Shown: in pieces, positions 9,893 to 18,956 of the stretch | Numbering within the stretch: position 1 is the stretch's first letter | Layout: every line of letters starts with the position of its first letter | NCBI RefSeq assembly: GCF_001591585.1 | Contig: NZ_BCVE01000010.1 | Coordinates: 62,001 to 126,000, forward strand | DNA: 64,000 nt | From: Niallia circulans NBRC 13626 | Lineage (GTDB): Bacteria > Bacillota > Bacilli > Bacillales > Cytobacillaceae | Direction of reading: 5' to 3' | Program-made: the position numbers and the translations under genes | Notes under the pieces: generated by a model | Database searches by the model: none | Told to the model about the DNA's origin: nothing | The model's input: only the letters and a program-made list of their open reading frames with translations

Positions 9893-9922
9893 CAAAAGGA
9901 AAGCAGAAGCCCCCCTGCTTTC
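9893..9922 (-). terminator. terminator of the beta-helix gene
   Basis: GAAAGCAG and CTGCTTTC form a stem around a GC-rich loop. Read leftward it is followed by CCTTTTGTT. It lies just past the stop at 9927. Confidence 0.7.
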
Positions 9923-9926
9923 TTAC

Positions 9927-11372
9927 TCATTCACTCAAAATATTGTAAACAGGGGAATTTGGTTTCAAGTCAAAGTCATGCTTTAAGGGATTCTTATATT
10001 TTGGATCAATATACATGGATTGCTTATCACTGTTGGAGGCTTCTTTAAAATCTATAAAATCTGTATATTCTTCTCCTTTCCAGATCCATCTTCCCTGTTT
10101 GTTCTCTTCTTTATGATAAATATTTTTCACTAGTCGATTATCTACATTTTTTTGAAATTCATTAACGATAAATAACTGTGAAGAACTAGTTGTCATGATA
10201 TTTTGTTGGATGGTATTCTTTTTGGTATCATATTGCAGAAGCAGCTGTCCCCCCTCTAACCCCTTTGTATCATTTTGATAGAGAATATTTTTTGCAATAA
10301 TAGTGTTGGTAGTACCGCCACGCTCTTCGTCATATCCCCCAATAGATATACCGGTATAAACATTTTCATAAACTATGTTGTGGGTAATCTCAATATTATC
10401 TGCATACTTCTTTCGATGCTCAGATGTTGCCTCAATCCCAAGGTCATTAAGATAAACCGTATTAGCTTTCACTTTTATATTTTTGCCGCCATCTACATAT
10501 ATCCCCGCTGCACTATAATCATCTCCATAAGCGGGATTACCAAATGAAGAATTATTATATACTATATTATTTCTGATTATTCCATTACGGGTGAAATCAT
10601 CCTTTTTTCCCGTTCCTTCGTATCCAATTAGATCAATGCCAATATTATCATTATTACGAACTGTATTCCCTTCAATGATAAATCCGTCTATATTACCATT
10701 TAAGACAAGTGCTTCACTTGCTCCAAGCTTTAAATCTTGGACCACATTATTGCGAATGACAATATTCTTCATTCCCTCTGTTCCATAAACTGCTATTCCA
10801 TGTGCATTCCCATCCTCGTTCAGGGTGCTGATTTTTCTTACTACATTGTTCTCTATCACAATATGGCTGCTTGACCCTGCTATATATATTCCCATTACTG
10901 TTTCATCAGCAAGACTAGTAGATAAGTCTTCCATTATTAATCCTTTAATAGAAACATAATTTTTATTCTGAATGGTTATGAGAGATGTCTCCTCTTCTTT
11001 TTCTGCCTTCTCCACACCGCTAATTATTACTTCCTCTTGATCATAGGCTTGAAAGACAATCGGAAGTTCTTTTTTGCCGCTATGTTTAACCGTGAGCGGT
11101 TCTTTGTAAATCCCCTCACGTATATAAACAGTTGTTCCTGCTACCGCTTTATCTGTCGCCTTTTTTAATGTTTGAAAGGGATGTTCCTTACTTCCATCAT
11201 TTCGATCATTTCCTGTTGGTGAAACATAAAGAGATTGGATTCCAGTTTCTTGCTCCTGGTTTATTTTGGGTTCTGTCTCTCTATCCTCTGTTTTTCCTCT
11301 CCAATCGATAAACCCATAAATTATGACAACAAGTATTACAATCGCAATTAAGATTACTACTTCTTTTTTCAA
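9927..11372 (-). CDS. membrane-anchored parallel beta-helix protein
   Basis: A 481-residue protein with one N-terminal membrane segment (VVILIAIVILVVIIYGFI) and a short charged linker. A DUF1565-like start follows (LYVSPTGNDRNDGSKEHPFQ, GTTVYIREGIY), then many right-handed beta-helix rungs of the type IVIENNVVRKI, IVIRNNVVQDL and IIRNNIVYNN. This architecture occurs in pectate lyases, alginate epimerases and NosD-like proteins. Catalytic residues cannot be identified by eye, so surface polysaccharide binding or cleavage is an inference. It is a single gene with its own terminator. Confidence 0.75.
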   Translation of the reverse strand: MKKEVVILIAIVILVVIIYGFIDWRGKTEDRETEPKINQEQETGIQSLYVSPTGNDRNDGSKEHPFQTLKKATDKAVAGTTVYIREGIYKEPLTVKHSGKKELPIVFQAYDQEEVIISGVEKAEKEEETSLITIQNKNYVSIKGLIMEDLSTSLADETVMGIYIAGSSSHIVIENNVVRKISTLNEDGNAHGIAVYGTEGMKNIVIRNNVVQDLKLGASEALVLNGNIDGFIIEGNTVRNNDNIGIDLIGYEGTGKKDDFTRNGIIRNNIVYNNSSFGNPAYGDDYSAAGIYVDGGKNIKVKANTVYLNDLGIEATSEHRKKYADNIEITHNIVYENVYTGISIGGYDEERGGTTNTIIAKNILYQNDTKGLEGGQLLLQYDTKKNTIQQNIMTTSSSQLFIVNEFQKNVDNRLVKNIYHKEENKQGRWIWKGEEYTDFIDFKEASNSDKQSMYIDPKYKNPLKHDFDLKPNSPVYNILSE

Positions 11373-11480
11373 ATTTATTATCCCCTCATCTAATTTATTC
11401 TTAATTAATGGTACTCTAGCAGTTATTATACTGCAAGACTTGCCTACCGAAGCACATTCTACTTTTAGAAAATCACAGCA

Positions 11481-11513
11481 AAAAAACCCCCATCTATTTG
11501 AAAATAGATAGGG
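11481..11513 (-). terminator. terminator of the PhnB-like gene
   Basis: CCCCATCTATTT and AAATAGATAGGG form a stem. In the leftward direction it is followed by a TTTTTT run (AAAAAA at 11481-11486 on this strand). Confidence 0.75.
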
Positions 11514-11560
11514 ATTTATTTTACAAAGAACTATTAGTACAATTTTTGTATTGCCTGCGC

Positions 11561-12013
11561 CTACTTAAAACTATCTAGAAATTTACTCGCCTCACTGTTA
11601 AATTTCCACGTTACTCCATACTTATCCACTACCATTCCGAAACTTGCTGACCATGGTGTAGAAGCTAACGGCATGATTACAGTACCATCTTCTGCAAGCT
11701 TTTCAAATATTTGCTGATTCCTATTTTGATCTGCATCAATAATACTGATTAAGACGGTATTCCCTTTTACGATTTCGCCCGTCATAACTTGCATAAAAGG
11801 CAGGACGTCAGAAATCATTAGAATATTCCCTGAAAACTCAATACGAGATTCCATAATCATGTTTTGCTCTTCTTCCGTTAATGGAGCATTAGGATCTTGA
11901 CCAAAAGCGCCAAATCTCACCTTTTTTACATTTGTTGCATGTAATGCCTTTTCATAGAAGTCTATCGCTTCTTCTGCTTTTCCATCGAATTGTAAATAAC
12001 CTATTGCTTTCAT
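11561..12013 (-). CDS. PhnB-like VOC (glyoxalase fold) protein
   Basis: A 150-residue protein of the PhnB/3-demethylubiquinone-methyltransferase-like VOC group: YLQFDGKAEEAIDFYEKAL start, NILMISDVLPF in the middle, and PWSASFGMVVDKYGVTWKF near the end. These dimeric proteins lack an assigned reaction in most bacteria. A strong AGGAGG site precedes the ATG. It diverges from a WYL regulator 76 bp away, which probably controls it. Confidence 0.8.
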   Translation of the reverse strand: MKAIGYLQFDGKAEEAIDFYEKALHATNVKKVRFGAFGQDPNAPLTEEEQNMIMESRIEFSGNILMISDVLPFMQVMTGEIVKGNTVLISIIDADQNRNQQIFEKLAEDGTVIMPLASTPWSASFGMVVDKYGVTWKFNSEASKFLDSFK

Positions 12014-12057
12014 ATTTAATTCCTCCTTTTTATATTTAAAGTATAATAGGACATAAG

Positions 12058-12073
12058 CGACAACTATATGTCG
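12058..12073. promoter_or_regulatory. possible operator of the WYL regulator
   Basis: CGACA and TGTCG are perfect inverted arms around ACTATA, in the short space between the two divergent genes. Either gene, or both, could be controlled from here. Confidence 0.5.
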
Positions 12074-12089
12074 TATATAGGAGGAGAAA

Positions 12090-12998
12090 ATGAAAAAAAT
12101 TGAGCGACTTATTTCAATAGTAATGATCTTATTACAAAAAGAAGTTGTTTCCGCATCAGAATTTAGTCGACTTTTTCATGTAACGAAACGAACGATTCAA
12201 CGTGATATGGAAGCATTAAGCTATGCAAACATCCCTATTTATGCGAAATATGGTGCTGAAGGTGGATATGCACTAATGGATGAGTATAAATTCGATAAAC
12301 GATTACTAAATCAGAATGATATTGAAAATATACTCGTAGCTTTAGGTGGCTTTGAGCAGCTGATTACAAATCAAGAAATTCAAACGACTATTCTAAAAAT
12401 CAAAGGAATGACCAGTGCAAATATATCTCCAAAATTGGATGTAACTTTTTATGATTGGAAAGGAAGAAGTCAAATAGATGAAGATGTTTTATTAATAAAA
12501 CAAGCAATGGAAAATAACTGGTTAGTAAAATTTGAGTATGTAGACTCAATAGGAAATATAACTTCCAGAGTTGTAGAACCTTATAAGATGCATTTGCGAG
12601 AAATGCATTGGTACCTTTTTGGTTATAGTTTAGAACGGGAAGATTATCGAACCTTTAAATTGACGAGGATGACTAATATCAACAAAGGCGGTTTTTTTAT
12701 ACCGAGAACTGATAAGGTATTGGAAGCAGAAAAGCAACATAATGAACAACAAGATTTAGTTAATGTACAGCTATTGATAGACGTTGCAGTCAGAGATCAA
12801 TTTATCGAGAGATATGGCAAGAACGCTGTTAACAAGAGGAACTCAGAAAGTTATCTTGCCACTATTGAATTGCCTATGAATCCATTTGCCTACCAGTTTT
12901 TAGCGGGATTCGGTAATAAGGTGAAAATTATAAAGCCTAAAGCTTTTATTGCTGAATACTTAAATTTTTTGGAGGATACAGTGAAGCTTTATAAGTAA
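12090..12998 (+). CDS. HTH-WYL transcriptional regulator
   Basis: A 302-residue regulator. An N-terminal DeoR/HTH_11 helix-turn-helix (VVSASEFSRLFHVTKRTIQR) is followed from about residue 140 by a WYL domain (VKFEYVDSIGNITSR, PYKMHLREMHWYLFGY) and a WCX-type end. WYL domains sense small ligands or nucleic acids. An AGGAGG site precedes the ATG. The divergent PhnB-like gene is the likely target. Confidence 0.85.
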   Translation: MKKIERLISIVMILLQKEVVSASEFSRLFHVTKRTIQRDMEALSYANIPIYAKYGAEGGYALMDEYKFDKRLLNQNDIENILVALGGFEQLITNQEIQTTILKIKGMTSANISPKLDVTFYDWKGRSQIDEDVLLIKQAMENNWLVKFEYVDSIGNITSRVVEPYKMHLREMHWYLFGYSLEREDYRTFKLTRMTNINKGGFFIPRTDKVLEAEKQHNEQQDLVNVQLLIDVAVRDQFIERYGKNAVNKRNSESYLATIELPMNPFAYQFLAGFGNKVKIIKPKAFIAEYLNFLEDTVKLYK

Positions 12999-13126
12999 AG
13001 TTGATGTTAACCATCATTTTCAGTTCCTTAATAATTGCTTAAAAAAACTGGATCAATACTTTTATTATTATTGATGATTAAGTTTAACAGAAAAAAACTC
13101 CAATAAGTCATAAAATCCTTTAGAAA

Positions 13127-13159
13127 AAGGGAATCCAGAGCCTTCCCTCTGATTCCCTT
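13127..13159 (-). terminator. terminator of the small leftward gene
   Basis: AAGGGAATC and GATTCCCTT make a strong stem with an inner GAGG/CCTC pairing. Read leftward it is followed by TTTTTCT. It may also terminate the rightward regulator gene. Confidence 0.7.
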
Positions 13160-13167
13160 CTCCCCCC

Positions 13168-13353
13168 TCACAACCGTTGCAATCGAAGTTCCTGGATAAA
13201 CGCATCGTAATCAATTTCTAATGTTTCACAATTGGTTTTTACTTCTTCAAAAAAGTCGAATTCTCCATCTGCTGGGCGGTCACGGTTTTCGTAGTAAAAG
13301 TTGATTAGGTGGTATAGTTTTATAAAAGAATCTAGCTTCTCTTTTTTATTCAT
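13168..13353 (-). CDS. small hypothetical protein (61 aa)
   Basis: A 61-residue acidic, soluble protein (MNKKEKLDSFIKLYHLINFY, then FDFFEEVKTNCETLEIDYDAF). AGGAGGAGAG lies upstream of the ATG and a clear terminator follows, so it looks like a real gene. I do not recognise a family; the length and helical pattern suggest a small adaptor or regulatory protein. It shares the strand of the neighbouring pyrimidine operon but stands beyond its last gene. Confidence 0.6.
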   Translation of the reverse strand: MNKKEKLDSFIKLYHLINFYYENRDRPADGEFDFFEEVKTNCETLEIDYDAFIQELRLQRL

Positions 13354-13405
13354 TTATCCCGCTCTCCTCCTGTTTTTTTTATCTACAAAACTTTAATAGA
13401 AGCAA

Positions 13406-14851
13406 TCACAAATCACCTATGCTCCTAAGCTGGAAAGAAGAACCGTCCCTCTCATTCCCTCCTGGCACCACGATTCTTCCAATTGGTTGACTGATAATTT
13501 GGCCGTTTTCCATTACTTTTGTTCCGCGGACAATGGTGGCGACTGGCATTCCTGTAATAGGAGTTTGGTCGTATGCTGTTACCTTGCTTTTACTGTGGAG
13601 CTCTTCTCTTTTAATAGTATGTTTTTTCTTCATATCTACTATTGTAATATCTGCATCGGTTCCTACTTGTAATGATCCTTTTTGCGGATAGATTCCATAT
13701 TGCCTTGCTGGGTTTTCGGAAAGGAGTTTACAGGCATCGACTAAAGAGATTTTCTCTTCACTTACTGCGTTTAATAGTAGTGGTGCTAATGTTTCAACAC
13801 CGCACATTCCAGCAGGAATATCCCATAAGCTGCCATCCTTTTCTTCCTCGGTATGAGGAGCATGGTCGGAGCAGACAACCGTTACGGTACCATCTTGAAT
13901 TCCTCTCCACAGCTCTTCCTGATCCTTTTTATATTTAATAGGCGGATATACCTTCATCTGCGGGCCAACTCTTTCATAATCCTCATTGGATAAAAAGAGA
14001 TAATGCGGACATGTTTCTGATGTAATATTTGTATAGCCATCTGCTTGTGCTTGTCTTATTAACTTTACCCCTTCTCCTGTACTTACATGAAGAATATGCA
14101 GTCTAGTGCCAAGATTTTTCGCCAATGCAATCCCAGATTGAATGGTCATTTCCTCTGCTAAGTTCGGGCGTCCTTGCAGAAGTGCCTCATAATCTCTTTT
14201 CCCGGAAGCTTCTACTTCCTCTGTCAGCCGTTGAATTATTTGATTATTTTCCGCATGAATAGCAAGAATTTGTCCCGTTTTTTGAACTTCTCGGAAAATA
14301 CTATAGACCTCTCCATCTGAAAGCGGCGGAATGACGCCTTCGTCTCCATCCTTATAGTTATACATCAACTGATAAGTCTCTTTATTAATGGCATAGCCCC
14401 AGAAAAACTTAAAGCCAATAACCCCAGCATGGTGCAGTGGAACGATATCCTCTCGGTTAGCATCCCCTAAGCAGATTCCCCATATGGCGAAATCCACATG
14501 TGCTTTGGCCGCAAGGTTTTTCTTTTGTTTCTCAAAATTTTCGACATTATTTATAGGAGGATTAGTGTTCGGCATTTCAAAAACAGTCGTAATCCCACCT
14601 GCCGCTGCAGCTTGGGTGCTATAATAAAAATCTTCTTTATACGTTGGACCTGGATCCCTTGAATGAATATGGGTATCCATAAAGCCAGGACAAACATATA
14701 ATCCCTCTCCATCTGTTACCTCTGCCGCTTCTCCCGCTAATTCATCCTGAGAGATGGCCGCAATCTTTCCGTCTTTTATATAGAGATGCCCTTTTTTAAA
14801 TCCATTTCCGGTATATAAATAGCCGTTTTTAATAACATGATCCCACAACAT
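13406..14851 (-). CDS. dihydroorotase/hydantoinase-family cyclic amidohydrolase
   Basis: A 481-residue amidohydrolase. The metal motif DTHIHSRDPG is near residue 60, followed by FEMPNTNPP, HAENNQII, HILHVSTGEG and VVCSDHAPH. The Arg after the HxH motif and the Asn of MPNTNPP match the residues that hold the carboxylate in dihydroorotases. Allantoinases usually lack that Arg. Start 14851 follows AGGAGTGGAGAAT. It is the last gene of the operon with PyrD/PyrK-like genes and a carbamoylase, which suggests ring opening of dihydroorotate or a related dihydropyrimidine in catabolism. Allantoinase is the main alternative. Confidence 0.8.
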   Translation of the reverse strand: MLWDHVIKNGYLYTGNGFKKGHLYIKDGKIAAISQDELAGEAAEVTDGEGLYVCPGFMDTHIHSRDPGPTYKEDFYYSTQAAAAGGITTVFEMPNTNPPINNVENFEKQKKNLAAKAHVDFAIWGICLGDANREDIVPLHHAGVIGFKFFWGYAINKETYQLMYNYKDGDEGVIPPLSDGEVYSIFREVQKTGQILAIHAENNQIIQRLTEEVEASGKRDYEALLQGRPNLAEEMTIQSGIALAKNLGTRLHILHVSTGEGVKLIRQAQADGYTNITSETCPHYLFLSNEDYERVGPQMKVYPPIKYKKDQEELWRGIQDGTVTVVCSDHAPHTEEEKDGSLWDIPAGMCGVETLAPLLLNAVSEEKISLVDACKLLSENPARQYGIYPQKGSLQVGTDADITIVDMKKKHTIKREELHSKSKVTAYDQTPITGMPVATIVRGTKVMENGQIISQPIGRIVVPGGNERDGSSFQLRSIGDL

Positions 14852-14888
14852 ATTCTCCACTCCTTTTTTATATGAAAAAATTGATTTA

Positions 14889-15040
14889 TCAACCAATGCG
14901 GCGAGGATATCAGCCATTCTTTGGGGTTTATCAGCCAAAACGGCATGGATATCAGCCATTCTTTCGTTTTTTCAGCCAAAATCGCTATCTTTTCAGCCAA
15001 ACTTCTCTTTTATCAGCCAAAACCGCTGCCTTTTCAGCCA
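14889..15040. repeat. eight-unit tandem array, 20-21 bp period
   Basis: TCAGCCA-type cores (one variant, TCAACCA) begin at 14889, 14910, 14931, 14952, 14972, 14993, 15013 and 15034. The spacing is 21, 21, 21, 20, 21, 20 and 21 bp. Between the cores two variable spacer types roughly alternate (TTCTTT-like and AAACGGC-like). The array fills the gap between the PyrD-like and dihydroorotase-like genes. The 20-bp steps break any reading frame, so it is not a coding repeat. Confidence 0.9.
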
Positions 15041-15057
15041 AACCTCCATCCATTCGA

Positions 15058-15969
15058 CTACCGAACCACCACTCCACCAATAATATCTTGTATATCCTTT
15101 ATTCCATGTGCCTGCATATAGGCTTCTATTTCATCGCGGATCGTTATCATTGCTTCTGGATCGACGAAGGAAGCTGTGCCAATTTGTACAGCGGACGCAC
15201 CTGCGAGCATTAATTCGATGGCATCCTCTCCATTCATGACGCCTCCGCATCCTATAATCGGAAGGGAGGTTGCCTGATACACTTGGTAAACCATTCGGAC
15301 AACGAGGGGCAAAATAGCTGGGCCGGAATAGCCGCCCATTACATTGCTGATCTTCGGTTTTCTAGTATGAACATCAATAGACATAGCCAAAAATGTGTTG
15401 GAAACCGTTAAAATATCGGCGCCGGCTGCTTCACAAGCTTTGGCAATCTCCACAATACTTGTTACATTAGGAGATAACTTCGGAATGAGCGGCTTATTTG
15501 TCGACTTTCGTACCTGGCTTACTAATTCATGCGAGATGGATGGATCCATGCCAAACGCCATCCCATTATTTTTCAAATTGGGACAGGAAATATTTAATTC
15601 AATGGCCTCCACCTCGTCCATAGCACCGAGCTCTGCGCTAACCTCCACAAATTCCTCGATGCTGTCGGCTGACACACTAGGGATAAGAGGAGTCGAAAAA
15701 GCTGCATAAAAGGGGATTGTCTTTTCTTTAAAATACGTTAATCCCTCACTTTGAATCCCAATCGAATTAATCATGCCACCAGCCTTTGTTTCACAAATAC
15801 GAGGGGTAGGATTGCCTGTTCGCCGATTCTTTGTAATGCTTTTGGGAATAATGGCCCCAATCTGATTGATATCAATATAATTAGTCATTTGTTCCGCAAA
15901 TGTTCCAGACGCTGGCATAACCGGATTTCGCAAATGAAGATTGCCTAATGTTACTTCCAAGCCACTCAT
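15058..15969 (-). CDS. class 1B dihydroorotate dehydrogenase-like subunit (PyrD-like)
   Basis: A 303-residue FMN TIM-barrel protein. It has NPVMPASGTF, the active-site loop ELNISCPNLKNNG with its Cys, then IPKLSPNVTS, ADILTVSNT and the phosphate loops GGYSGPA and CGGVMNGEDAIE. Class 1B enzymes pair with a PyrK electron-transfer subunit. ATG 15969 overlaps the PyrK-like stop (ATGA), proving coupling. The genes lie among degradative enzymes instead of a pyr operon. The likely role is reduction of orotate or a similar pyrimidine. Confidence 0.85.
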   Translation of the reverse strand: MSGLEVTLGNLHLRNPVMPASGTFAEQMTNYIDINQIGAIIPKSITKNRRTGNPTPRICETKAGGMINSIGIQSEGLTYFKEKTIPFYAAFSTPLIPSVSADSIEEFVEVSAELGAMDEVEAIELNISCPNLKNNGMAFGMDPSISHELVSQVRKSTNKPLIPKLSPNVTSIVEIAKACEAAGADILTVSNTFLAMSIDVHTRKPKISNVMGGYSGPAILPLVVRMVYQVYQATSLPIIGCGGVMNGEDAIELMLAGASAVQIGTASFVDPEAMITIRDEIEAYMQAHGIKDIQDIIGGVVVR

Positions 15970-16751
15970 GCAAATACCACCTTTTCTAACGGAAAGACTG
16001 GACCTTCCATACAAATCCGGACTGGCCGGATGCGTTCCTCTTCTTCAATCTGACAGACACATCCATAGCAAGAACCAATCCCGCATCCCATATTTTCTTC
16101 CAAGGCGATTTCAGCAAAAAGCTTGTGTTCATATGCTAATTCCTTCATTAATATAGATAGTCTTCTTGATCCACATGTATAGATGCCATCTATCTTTTTT
16201 TCGCTTATCCATGTTTCTGCTAAAAGTTTTACGTACTGAGGATCACTCGTTCCAGCTTCATCATTTACAAACACAGCTTCCACACCAGCTGCCTTTAACT
16301 CCGCTTCCACTAAATAATCTTCCTCTGTTCTAGCACTGACAATCGCAAAACACGAAATATTCTTACTTTTCATCTTGAAAGCAAGAGCGGAAAGGGTGGC
16401 AATTCCTACACCTCTAGCAACAACAAGAATATTTTCACTTCCTTCCGCTATGCTAAATCCCTTCCCTAATGGACCAAGTATATCCAGCGTCTCTTCCGAC
16501 TTTCGCTCCGCTAAAGCCTTTGTCCCAACTCCTTTTACTAAATAAAGAAACTCCAATGTACTTTCTGCTTCATTGATGCGAAAAATACTAAGTGGTCTGC
16601 GTAACAAGGGCTTAGGTCCATCATTGCATTTGATATGAAAAAATTGACCCGCTTGAACTGGGAATAGCTGCTGATTGGGAACTTTTACTTTTAAATGAAA
16701 ATACCGCTTGCTTACTTGCTTGTTAAATATTATTTCTGCCTTCACTGCCAT
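15966..16751 (-). CDS. PyrK-like FAD/[2Fe-2S] electron-transfer subunit
   Basis: A 261-residue ferredoxin-reductase-like protein: an N-terminal FAD barrel (LLRRPLSIFRI), an NAD-binding Rossmann part, and a C-terminal cluster CGIGSCYGCVC plus a further Cys before MEGPVF, the four-Cys [2Fe-2S] pattern of PyrK. It passes electrons between NAD(H) and the FMN of the PyrD-like subunit. The gene is translationally coupled to pyrD and preceded by an AGGAAGGAGAG site. Confidence 0.88.
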   Translation of the reverse strand: MAVKAEIIFNKQVSKRYFHLKVKVPNQQLFPVQAGQFFHIKCNDGPKPLLRRPLSIFRINEAESTLEFLYLVKGVGTKALAERKSEETLDILGPLGKGFSIAEGSENILVVARGVGIATLSALAFKMKSKNISCFAIVSARTEEDYLVEAELKAAGVEAVFVNDEAGTSDPQYVKLLAETWISEKKIDGIYTCGSRRLSILMKELAYEHKLFAEIALEENMGCGIGSCYGCVCQIEEEERIRPVRICMEGPVFPLEKVVFA

Positions 16752-16777
16752 CCTTTTTCTCTCCTTCCTTTCTTTAA

Positions 16778-18016
16778 TTAATACACGGCTATTGCTTGCT
16801 GTAATACAGCTGCCTCTAATACATCAATTCCGATTAAAATATCGTCTAAATCGGTATGTTCATCTGGATGATGACTAATCCCGTTTAAAGACGGAATAAA
16901 GATTAACCCAACTGGACCGAAGGAAGTCATATTCATGGCATCATGCCCAGCGCCACTTTGCATCCATTGATAAGGAAGCTTTTTTTCCAGACAAATTTTT
17001 TCTATTTGAAAAGTAAGCTCTTTTGATAACTGAACAGGCTCTTCCTTGCTAATCTCCTGTGAAGTTATCGTTAAACCTCGTCTTTCCTGAACATCCTCCA
17101 TTTTTTTTAAAAGAGCAGTGAGTACTTTATTTCTAGAGGCAGTCGAAGTGGAGCGAATATCGACTTTCATTTCGACTGTACCTGGTACCACATTCATCGC
17201 CCCCATTGGAATGGAAAGCACCCCGATTGTTGCGACGGTACCGTTATGCTGTTCTTCTTTCGCTGCTTCTTCTAAAGCAAGCGCTAGTTCACTTGCCCCA
17301 AGCAATGCATCCTTGCGCATATTCATCGGTGTTGTACCAGAATGTGAAGCAGCGCCTTTTACTTCAATAATGAAGCGGACGGGTGCCGCAACCCCTGTTA
17401 CTATCCCAATTTTCTTATTGGTATTCATCAGAATCGGACCTTGTTCAATATGTAATTCAAAGAAAGCTTGAAAACGTTCTGTCGCTCTGCTTGCCAAATC
17501 CAATTGATCAAATCGCAGAGCACAAAGTGAAAGAGCTTTTTCAAAGGTAATTCCATCCTTATCCTTCAGATGACGATACTTCTCCTTTTGCAGTGTTCCT
17601 GCCATTGCTTTGCTTCCAACCGTTGAGACCCCGAATCGAGACGATTCTTCACAGGCGAAAGAAATAATCTCAATCGGATGTTCCGTTTCCAGGTTTTGTT
17701 CATTGAGGCGTTTTATCACTTCTAAACCTGCTGTAACTCCTACTACGCCATCGTATTTACCACCTTGGTAAACGGTATCTAGATGGGACCCTATGACAAC
17801 TGGCGGAAGATTTTTTTGCTTTCCTTCTCTTCTCGCAATAATATTGCCGCAATAATCCATTCTAATTTCTAGGCCCTCATTTTTACACAAACGCATAAAG
17901 GCATGACTGCATGCCTGTTCCTCATTTGTAAAGGCCACTCTTGTGATTCCTTTCGTTCCCGAATTATATTGATTCATATTATTCAACAGTTCTTCGTATC
18001 TTCTTTTTCGATCCAT
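16778..18016 (-). CDS. M20-family N-carbamoyl-L-amino-acid hydrolase / allantoate amidohydrolase
   Basis: A 412-residue di-metal hydrolase: GSHLDTVYQGGKYDGVVGV, EESSRFGVSTVGSKAMAG, FELHIEQGPIL, and SGAGHDAMNM near the end. The family removes the carbamoyl group from N-carbamoyl amino acids, beta-ureidopropionate or allantoate. With a dihydroorotase-like and a PyrD/K-like pair in the operon, N-carbamoyl-L-aspartate is an attractive substrate. AAGGAG lies correctly before ATG 18016, nine codons inside the longest frame. Confidence 0.82.
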   Translation of the reverse strand: MDRKRRYEELLNNMNQYNSGTKGITRVAFTNEEQACSHAFMRLCKNEGLEIRMDYCGNIIARREGKQKNLPPVVIGSHLDTVYQGGKYDGVVGVTAGLEVIKRLNEQNLETEHPIEIISFACEESSRFGVSTVGSKAMAGTLQKEKYRHLKDKDGITFEKALSLCALRFDQLDLASRATERFQAFFELHIEQGPILMNTNKKIGIVTGVAAPVRFIIEVKGAASHSGTTPMNMRKDALLGASELALALEEAAKEEQHNGTVATIGVLSIPMGAMNVVPGTVEMKVDIRSTSTASRNKVLTALLKKMEDVQERRGLTITSQEISKEEPVQLSKELTFQIEKICLEKKLPYQWMQSGAGHDAMNMTSFGPVGLIFIPSLNGISHHPDEHTDLDDILIGIDVLEAAVLQQAIAVY

Positions 18017-18061
18017 CTTTCTATCTCCTTGATTATGGGCCATGGAGCTCCGCCCTTCTCT

Positions 18062-18835
18062 TTATAAGCGAATAGAACTTAATAGATGCATAGATTTCAT
18101 ATGTTCACTTGCCTCTTTGGCCACTTCGTTTATTTGTTTCACTAATATTTCTTGCTGCATTTCGATATAGTCACTTTCGCCAACAATGCTGATACTGACA
18201 TTCGTTTTTTTGTCATCATAAAATATTGGCGCGGAAATAGCAGATACGCCTATTTCCAATTCTTCAATGCAAAATGCAAGTTGGGAATGATAGATTTCTT
18301 TTAGTTCTTGTTTGATATCGAGAGGATTCGTTTTCGTATAGGGGGTGGTAGCTTCAAAGGGTGTCTCTTGCACCATCTTCTCAATCATTGCTTCCTCTTG
18401 ATACGCCAAAATTACTTTTGCTGCTGCGGCACTATGAATCGGCATCCGTTGTCCCACATGAACAAAATATTTATTGCGCAGATCTGATGGCTGATGGGTG
18501 TAAACACAATAGACATCGCCTCCATGATAACGACAAATGAAGGTATACAGATTGGTTTCATTAGATAATTTTTCTCCATATCTGCCCAGTAATTTAATCG
18601 GATCCTGCAATCTTAAAAATTGACTGCCCCACAGCATCGTTTTCGGTCCTAGATAATACTGTTTAGTCGTTTTATCCTGCACAACAAGCTGATGTTCACA
18701 CATACTTGTAAGCATTCGATGAATCGTACCCTTACTTAAATCTGTCTCTCTCGCAAGTTCACTGACACCCATTCCTATATTGGCATTAGAAGAGAGGCAG
18801 TCCATTACAACTGTAAAGCGATTTAACCATTCCAA
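18062..18835 (-). CDS. IclR-family regulator
   Basis: A 257-residue IclR protein: N-terminal winged helix (GVSELARETDLSKGTIHRML) and a C-terminal effector domain (RMPIHSAAAAKVILAY, and GVSAISAPIFYDD). The start is TTG 18835, set by GGAGAG eight bases upstream; an ATG nearby is out of frame. It is the first gene of the leftward operon and probably senses a pyrimidine or carbamoyl intermediate. A perfect palindrome lies just upstream and a related one precedes the MFS gene. Confidence 0.87.
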   Translation of the reverse strand: MEWLNRFTVVMDCLSSNANIGMGVSELARETDLSKGTIHRMLTSMCEHQLVVQDKTTKQYYLGPKTMLWGSQFLRLQDPIKLLGRYGEKLSNETNLYTFICRYHGGDVYCVYTHQPSDLRNKYFVHVGQRMPIHSAAAAKVILAYQEEAMIEKMVQETPFEATTPYTKTNPLDIKQELKEIYHSQLAFCIEELEIGVSAISAPIFYDDKKTNVSISIVGESDYIEMQQEILVKQINEVAKEASEHMKSMHLLSSIRL

Positions 18836-18871
18836 GCCATGTCTCTCCTTTTAAAAAAAGTTTCTCTAGGC

Positions 18872-18884
18872 GGAACATTGTTCC
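18872..18884. promoter_or_regulatory. IclR-type operator
   Basis: GGAACATTGTTCC is a perfect 13-bp palindrome 37 bp upstream of the iclR start. IclR-family sites are commonly GGAAC/GTTCC-like. A degenerate match stands before the transporter gene at 20323-20335. Confidence 0.6.
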
Positions 18885-18897
18885 AGTCTTTTTTAAT

Positions 18898-18931
18898 AAG
18901 AGAAGGTGTCATAAAAACACCCTTCTCTCTT
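18898..18931 (-). terminator. terminator of the MFS transporter gene
   Basis: AAGAGAAGGTGT pairs with ACACCCTTCTCTCTT around ATAAAA, just past the transporter stop. It separates the transporter from the IclR operon. The T-run is modest in the leftward direction. Confidence 0.7.
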
Positions 18932-18956
18932 AAAATATAGATTGTAACCTTAATTC

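Noticed and set aside
13406-14851. Allantoinase as the main call
   Set aside because: The HxHxR motif and MPN follow dihydroorotases and the neighbours are PyrD/PyrK-like. It is kept only as an alternative.
14776-15213. Overlapping frames across the tandem array (WLISMPFWLIN-like repeats)
   Set aside because: They are by-products of the 20-21 bp repeat; the period breaks frame and no start site fits.
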